Shown here: positions 5,750 through 8,187 of the stretch, in pieces
How the letters are laid out: every line of letters begins with the position of its first letter
How positions within the stretch are numbered: position 1 is the stretch's first letter
NCBI GenBank assembly: GCA_023424355.1
Contig: JAFAEA010000335.1
Span: 1-8,187 of the forward strand
Source: Chloroflexota bacterium
GTDB lineage: Bacteria; Chloroflexota; Chloroflexia; Thermomicrobiales; UBA6265
Direction of reading: 5' to 3'
DNA: 8,187 bases
Notes under the pieces: generated by a model
What the model was told of the DNA's origin: nothing
Databases searched by the model: none
The model's input: the letters and a program-made list of their open reading frames with translations, nothing else
Made by a program: the position numbers and the translations under genes

Positions 5750-6698
5750 CGGTGAGTGTGTCTTTCTCGAACGATTCGCTGTGAACCGCCCAGGTGTAGC
5801 CAAAGGGATCACGGAAGACGAATACGCCCTGGGTGGAATCGTCCATCACGGTCCAGTTGCGCACGAGTGCCTCGGCCTTGATGTTTTCAAGACTTTCATC
5901 AGAAACCAGCAATCGCACCGGATCCGGCACATTGGAGTGCACTGGCAACGCGTATGCGCGCCCCTTGCGCTCGAGTGCGAGCGTAAGCGGTCCATTTTGC
6001 AGGAAGGCGAAATCGGCTTCCGGGTTGGTGCGCACATCGCTTTCGGCCGTGTGCCGGGCACCGTACCAGATGTAGCCGCCCTTGCCATCGCGATCAGCGC
6101 GATCCACAAGGCTCGTTCCCAAAACTTCGGCGTAGGCCTGCTCGGCGCGGAAGAGATCGATCATCTCCAGATGGATCATCGAAACACCATCGATGCTCAC
6201 GGTCGGATGATCGGTTGGCTCATCGGTGGCCATGATTGTGACGTTGCCCACACGAGGAGCATGCATCAGGGAAGCGCCGGCACCACGACCCTGACCACGG
6301 TTGGCTACAGGGTTGAGAGCATCCGCTGGCCCGACGCGGGTGGCGTGATCACCGATTTTCGGAATCGAGCGCTCGACCCATGGCTGATCGCGGCGAATGA
6401 AGGCCACAACCTCGGATGGGTCTGATTCGCCCACCGGCAACCGTGTGCCATTGGTGAGCAGGTAGTTGACCGGGCCAGCGCCAGGCATGTTTGCCTGTAC
6501 ATCGCTGTACCAATCCTTGAGTCGCCAGGCGATATCCAGTGTATGCGCCATAAGTGTGAGGGTGGTGCCCTCGTTATCGAAATCACCGCCAATACCATCG
6601 TGGGTATCCACGATGCCGGCATTGGGTGCGTGACTAATAACTACATTTGCTTGCGCATAGAGCGCATCCGGAACTTCCAGCAGGAACCGATAGGCCAT
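5742..6698 (-). CDS. VOC (glyoxalase-fold) protein with unknown N-terminal domain
   Basis: A 318-aa protein. Residues about 172-308 form a VOC-fold module: GVSMIHLEMIDLFRAEQAYAEVLG (171-194) is the first beta-alpha unit, and the end VFVFRDPFGYTWAVHS (292-307) is the classic last strand 'f.DP.Gn.w.l'. H176 and H306 sit where metal ligands often are, but a full ligand set cannot be assigned. Residues 1-170 are unlike VOC: AYRFLLEVPDAL, ANVVISHAP, HTLDIAWRLKDWY, GPVNYLLTNGTRL and IRRDQPWVERSIPKIGDH. I do not recognise this domain. The start at 6698 is supported by GGGAGAGG (6711-6704) 5 nt upstream and an extended -10 promoter at 6744-6736. The 30 extra codons back to 6788 would contain that promoter and are rejected. 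The gene overlaps dinB by 8 bp. Substrate unknown. Confidence 0.75.
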   Translation of the reverse strand: MAYRFLLEVPDALYAQANVVISHAPNAGIVDTHDGIGGDFDNEGTTLTLMAHTLDIAWRLKDWYSDVQANMPGAGPVNYLLTNGTRLPVGESDPSEVVAFIRRDQPWVERSIPKIGDHATRVGPADALNPVANRGQGRGAGASLMHAPRVGNVTIMATDEPTDHPTVSIDGVSMIHLEMIDLFRAEQAYAEVLGTSLVDRADRDGKGGYIWYGARHTAESDVRTNPEADFAFLQNGPLTLALERKGRAYALPVHSNVPDPVRLLVSDESLENIKAEALVRNWTVMDDSTQGVFVFRDPFGYTWAVHSESFEKDTLTDA

Positions 6699-6703
6699 GT
6701 GTG

Positions 6704-6711
6704 CCTCTCCC
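6704..6711 (-). promoter_or_regulatory. Shine-Dalgarno that fixes the VOC gene start
   Basis: GGGAGAGG on the minus strand lies 5 nt before the ATG at 6698. It is the best ribosome binding site near any candidate start of this gene and argues against the upstream ATG at 6788. Confidence 0.75.
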
Positions 6712-6735
6712 ATCGTCAGGCCAATTGCTGTGGCT

Positions 6736-6744
6736 ATTGTACCA
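6736..6744 (-). promoter_or_regulatory. Extended -10 promoter for the VOC-dinB unit
   Basis: TGGTACAAT on the minus strand (6744-6736) matches the extended -10 form TGnTAnnnT. No good -35 is seen, as is common for this class. Transcription would begin near 6729, leaving a leader of about 30 nt. Confidence 0.45.
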
Positions 6745-6789
6745 ACGTACAGCGGTTTGGCGGGCGGATTCGCGGCGAGAGAATCCACG

Positions 6790-6803
6790 AGTGTACGTAC
6801 ACT
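6790..6803. promoter_or_regulatory. 14-bp perfect palindrome, likely operator
   Basis: AGTGTACGTACACT is its own reverse complement. It sits in the divergent region about 45 bp upstream of the VOC -10 and about 24 bp upstream of the nlpC extended -10. This is a typical position for a dimeric repressor such as TetR or GntR type, but no regulator gene is in the window and the family is not identified. Confidence 0.5.
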
Positions 6804-6826
6804 TTGCGAATAAATTCACAAGCCTG

Positions 6827-6835
6827 TGGTATCCT
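6827..6835 (+). promoter_or_regulatory. Possible extended -10 promoter for the NlpC/P60 gene
   Basis: TGGTATCCT fits the extended -10 pattern TGnTAnnnT and mirrors the VOC promoter on the other strand. It predicts a start near 6842 and a leader of about 175 nt. A weaker alternative -10, TAAATT (6811-6816), would start the transcript about 20 nt earlier and keep the whole foldable leader. Confidence 0.35.
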
Positions 6836-6836
6836 C

Positions 6837-6907
6837 ACCCGGGTTGTTAGGACTGCACGTTCATGTAAAGAACGTTCCTACACAGCTTACGCTGCCCCTT
6901 CCCGGGT
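6837..6907 (+). ncRNA. Foldable multi-branch leader upstream of the NlpC/P60 gene
   Basis: ACCCGGG (6837-6843) can pair with CCCGGGT (6901-6907). Inside lie a hairpin made of TAGGA (6848-6852) with TCCTA (6876-6880) plus ACGTTC (6857-6862) with GAACGT (6870-6875), and a small hairpin CAGC (6883-6886) with GCTG (6891-6894). The result would be a closed three-way junction in the leader. Cell-wall hydrolase genes are often controlled by the c-di-AMP (ydaO) riboswitch, but its conserved blocks are not found here. It could be a different leader or chance pairing. The rest of the leader, 6908-7000, shows no clear element. Confidence 0.3.
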
Positions 6908-7017
6908 AGCGGGTCATTCAGTACATGCCATGGCTGGTGGTTTGAATGATCGATTTGAAACACGCGAGCGTGAACCATAACATGCTCGTCAATTCCTGAG
7001 GGAAGGATTTCTCACAT

Positions 7018-7614
7018 ATGTCGATTTCCGACAAGGCGACGCCCGCCGTGGCTTCGCATGCAATGTCTCGCCGTCTTTTTGCACGACGAGCCGTGGCTGC
7101 CGCTGCAGCCGTCACCGGTTTCTCCATCGCTACCTCGGCTGCCGCCCAGGAAACCGGAATGGTTCAAACTGAACCAGCACTCGAAACAGATTCCGCATCA
7201 ACCTCCACTTCCACACAATCCACCACTGAAGAAGCACCTCGAAGCGGACAGTTCATTGCCGATTTCGCCATGCAGTTCGTGGGCTACCCATATGTGTGGG
7301 CCGGTAATACTCCGGCAGGTTTCGATTGCAGCGGTTTCACCCAGTACGTGATTCTCAACACCGTTGGCTACGATATCGGGCATGCCAGTGGCGGCCAGAT
7401 GGCCTACGGCGCCTGGGTGGATGCCGGCAACCTGATGCCTGGTGATCTGGTGTTCTTCGCTGGAACCTACGGTGCCGGTGTGAGCCATACCGGTGTGTAC
7501 ATCGGCGATGGCCAGTTCGTGCACGCCGAAAATGAGGGCACCGGAGTCTGCGTCAGCTGGCTCTGGAGCGATTACTACGGTGCGCACTACTGTGGTGCCA
7601 TGCGCCACTGGTAG
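7018..7614 (+). CDS. Tat-exported NlpC/P60 family cysteine peptidase
   Basis: A 198-aa secreted protein. The N-terminus carries a Tat-type signal: SRRLFAR (17-23), then the hydrophobic run AVAAAAAVTGFSIATSAAA, with probable cleavage after the Ala triplet at 41-43. A Ser/Thr-rich linker follows (48-75). The NlpC/P60 domain covers 77-198: YPYVWAGNTPAGFDCSGF with nucleophile C104, the GDLVFF strand (142-147), SHTGVYIGDGQFVHA with catalytic H157 and third polar residue H169. Members cleave peptide bonds of the peptidoglycan stem (D-Glu/mDAP type). No SH3 or LysM binding domain is present, so targeting must rely on the catalytic domain. The ATG has GAGGGAAGGA about 10 nt upstream. The gene stands alone, divergent from the VOC gene, and ends at the strong hairpin at 7638-7681. 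Folding before export would fit Tat use. Confidence 0.92.
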   Translation: MSISDKATPAVASHAMSRRLFARRAVAAAAAVTGFSIATSAAAQETGMVQTEPALETDSASTSTSTQSTTEEAPRSGQFIADFAMQFVGYPYVWAGNTPAGFDCSGFTQYVILNTVGYDIGHASGGQMAYGAWVDAGNLMPGDLVFFAGTYGAGVSHTGVYIGDGQFVHAENEGTGVCVSWLWSDYYGAHYCGAMRHW

Positions 7615-7637
7615 ATCCAGAAAAAACGAATCCAGCC

Positions 7638-7681
7638 AAACAGAGGAGACGGTCGGCGCGTGCCGACCGTCTCCTCTGTTT
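7638..7681. terminator. 20-bp bidirectional terminator hairpin
   Basis: A perfect 20-bp inverted repeat (7638-7657 with 7662-7681) has a 4-nt loop, GCGT. It sits between the convergent NlpC/P60 and DUF2277 genes, 23 bp after the first stop and 3 bp from the second. On the plus strand TTTTCG overlaps and follows the stem; on the minus strand CTGTTTGG does. It probably ends transcription from both sides. Confidence 0.85.
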
Positions 7682-7684
7682 TCG

Positions 7685-7951
7685 CTAGCCGAACCGACTG
7701 GCGTTGCGTTCACGGGCCTTCGCGATCTCATCCTCACGATTCCGGGGCGGAGCGTTGGTCACCAGCGATGCCAACAGCTTCTCTGTGGCGGCGGCGACCT
7801 CCTCCACCGCGAGATCGAACGCTTCCTGATTGGCCTGGCTCGGTTTGGTGCTGCCACTCACCTTACGCACATATTGCAGCGCGGCGGCGTGGGCATCATC
7901 GGGAGTCGATGGTGGATCGTAGTTAAAAAGTGGTCGAATATTGCGGCACAT
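7685..7951 (-). CDS. DUF2277 family protein
   Basis: An 88-aa protein with the family's hallmark N-terminus MCRNIRPLFNYDPPST, followed by AAALQYVRKVSGSTKPS, AFDLAVEEVAAATEKLL and TNAPPRNREDE. It matches DUF2277 across its whole length. The function of the family is unknown. The conserved CRN at the very N-terminus is notable: Cys2 would be close to the mature terminus. The ATG at 7951 was chosen because family members begin MCRN; a GTG one codon upstream (7954) is possible. The start overlaps the stop of the upstream MFS gene (TGATG), so translation is probably coupled and the two genes form an operon. Confidence 0.9.
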   Translation of the reverse strand: MCRNIRPLFNYDPPSTPDDAHAAALQYVRKVSGSTKPSQANQEAFDLAVEEVAAATEKLLASLVTNAPPRNREDEIAKARERNASRFG

Positions 7952-8187
7952 CACATAGTCCTTGTCTGTTGCATAGTCTCGGCAGCATCTTCGTCTGGCA
8001 CCAGTCTACCCATGAAGCTGCCGATGAGTGACAGGATACCTCCCACGACAAATGCAGTTTGCCAGGCCACGAGGTTCGTTTCCTCGCCACCTGAGCCGGC
8101 CTTGTAGATACCGATCACGGAAAGCACGGTACTCAGTAGCGCGACACCCATGGCGCCAGAAATCTGCCGTTGCACGCTGTACACCAT
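7951..8187 (-). CDS. MFS exporter, DHA2-type, C-terminal end (cut by window edge)
   Basis: Seventy-eight residues up to the right edge, ending at a TGA at 7953-7951. The sequence begins MVYSVQRQISGAMGVALLSTVLSVIGIY, typical of the penultimate region of 14-helix drug:H+ antiporters (EmrB/QacA-like 'RQ.GGA.GVA...tvl'). A last membrane helix follows (WQTAFVVGGILSLIGSFMG), then a short charged tail rich in Asp, Glu and Gln. The Met at 8187 is almost certainly internal; the true start lies outside. The substrate cannot be inferred from this part. Confidence 0.75.
   Translation of the reverse strand: MVYSVQRQISGAMGVALLSTVLSVIGIYKAGSGGEETNLVAWQTAFVVGGILSLIGSFMGRLVPDEDAAETMQQTRTM

Noticed and set aside
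5781..6425. Plus-strand 214-codon frame opposite the VOC gene
   Set aside because: It is antisense to the VOC domain with its clear DPFGYTW motif.
6699..6788. Thirty-codon N-terminal extension of the VOC gene
   Set aside because: The extended -10 promoter and strong Shine-Dalgarno fall inside it and point to the ATG at 6698.
6930..6980. Sixteen-codon ORF in the NlpC/P60 leader
   Set aside because: No ribosome binding site and no attenuator-like codon bias; likely chance.
6820..7017. c-di-AMP (ydaO) riboswitch before the NlpC/P60 gene
   Set aside because: Expected from gene context, but the conserved GGGGUGAAUC-like and CAGCUAACC-like blocks are absent.
7198..7737. Minus-strand 179-codon frame opposite the NlpC/P60 gene
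   Set aside because: It crosses the 20-bp terminator and is antisense to a well-supported peptidase.

Overview
The window reads like a chromosomal stretch of a moderately GC-rich bacterium. The best guess is a member of the Chloroflexota, probably Thermomicrobia or a relative. That guess rests on the mix of families: a DUF2277 protein, a two-gene lipoate-protein ligase of the LplB/LplA type, a DinB-fold protein in operon with a VOC protein that carries an unfamiliar N-terminal domain, and a Ser/Thr/Pro-rich lipoprotein deacetylase. No rRNA, tRNA, CRISPR array, insertion sequence or prophage gene was seen. The long plus-strand reading frames opposite the minus-strand genes look like codon-bias shadows.

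Layout, left to right. A FIST-domain sensor-like protein (minus, C-terminus cut by the left edge) fills 1-1136. After a non-coding gap with a hairpin terminator comes ispH (minus), with a lipoprotein polysaccharide deacetylase gene 42 bp upstream of it. The two are probably co-transcribed from a good promoter near 3865-3892. Further right, lplB and lplA (minus) overlap by 4 bp and are closed by a strong terminator at 3973-4008. Next are a DinB-like gene and a VOC-domain gene (both minus, overlapping by 8 bp), so VOC-dinB-lplB-lplA could form one long transcript. A divergent intergenic region (6699-7017) holds a 14-bp perfect palindrome, promoter motifs on both strands and a foldable leader for a Tat-exported NlpC/P60 peptidase (plus). 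A 20-bp terminator hairpin separates that gene from a convergent pair on the minus strand: a DUF2277 gene and the C-terminal end of a DHA2-type MFS exporter, cut by the right edge.

Functionally this is mostly housekeeping and envelope biology: isoprenoid precursor synthesis (IspH), cell-wall or exopolysaccharide modification (deacetylase, NlpC/P60), lipoylation of 2-oxoacid dehydrogenases or glycine cleavage H protein (LplB/LplA), and export (MFS).

The most unusual element is on the plus strand between dinB and lplB (5155-5297). It is a compact unit with a sigma-70-type promoter, a near-consensus Gram-positive LexA box inside that promoter, a foldable segment of about 70 nt without a convincing ORF, and an intrinsic terminator. 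It looks like a small RNA gene under SOS control. This is inferred from sequence alone.
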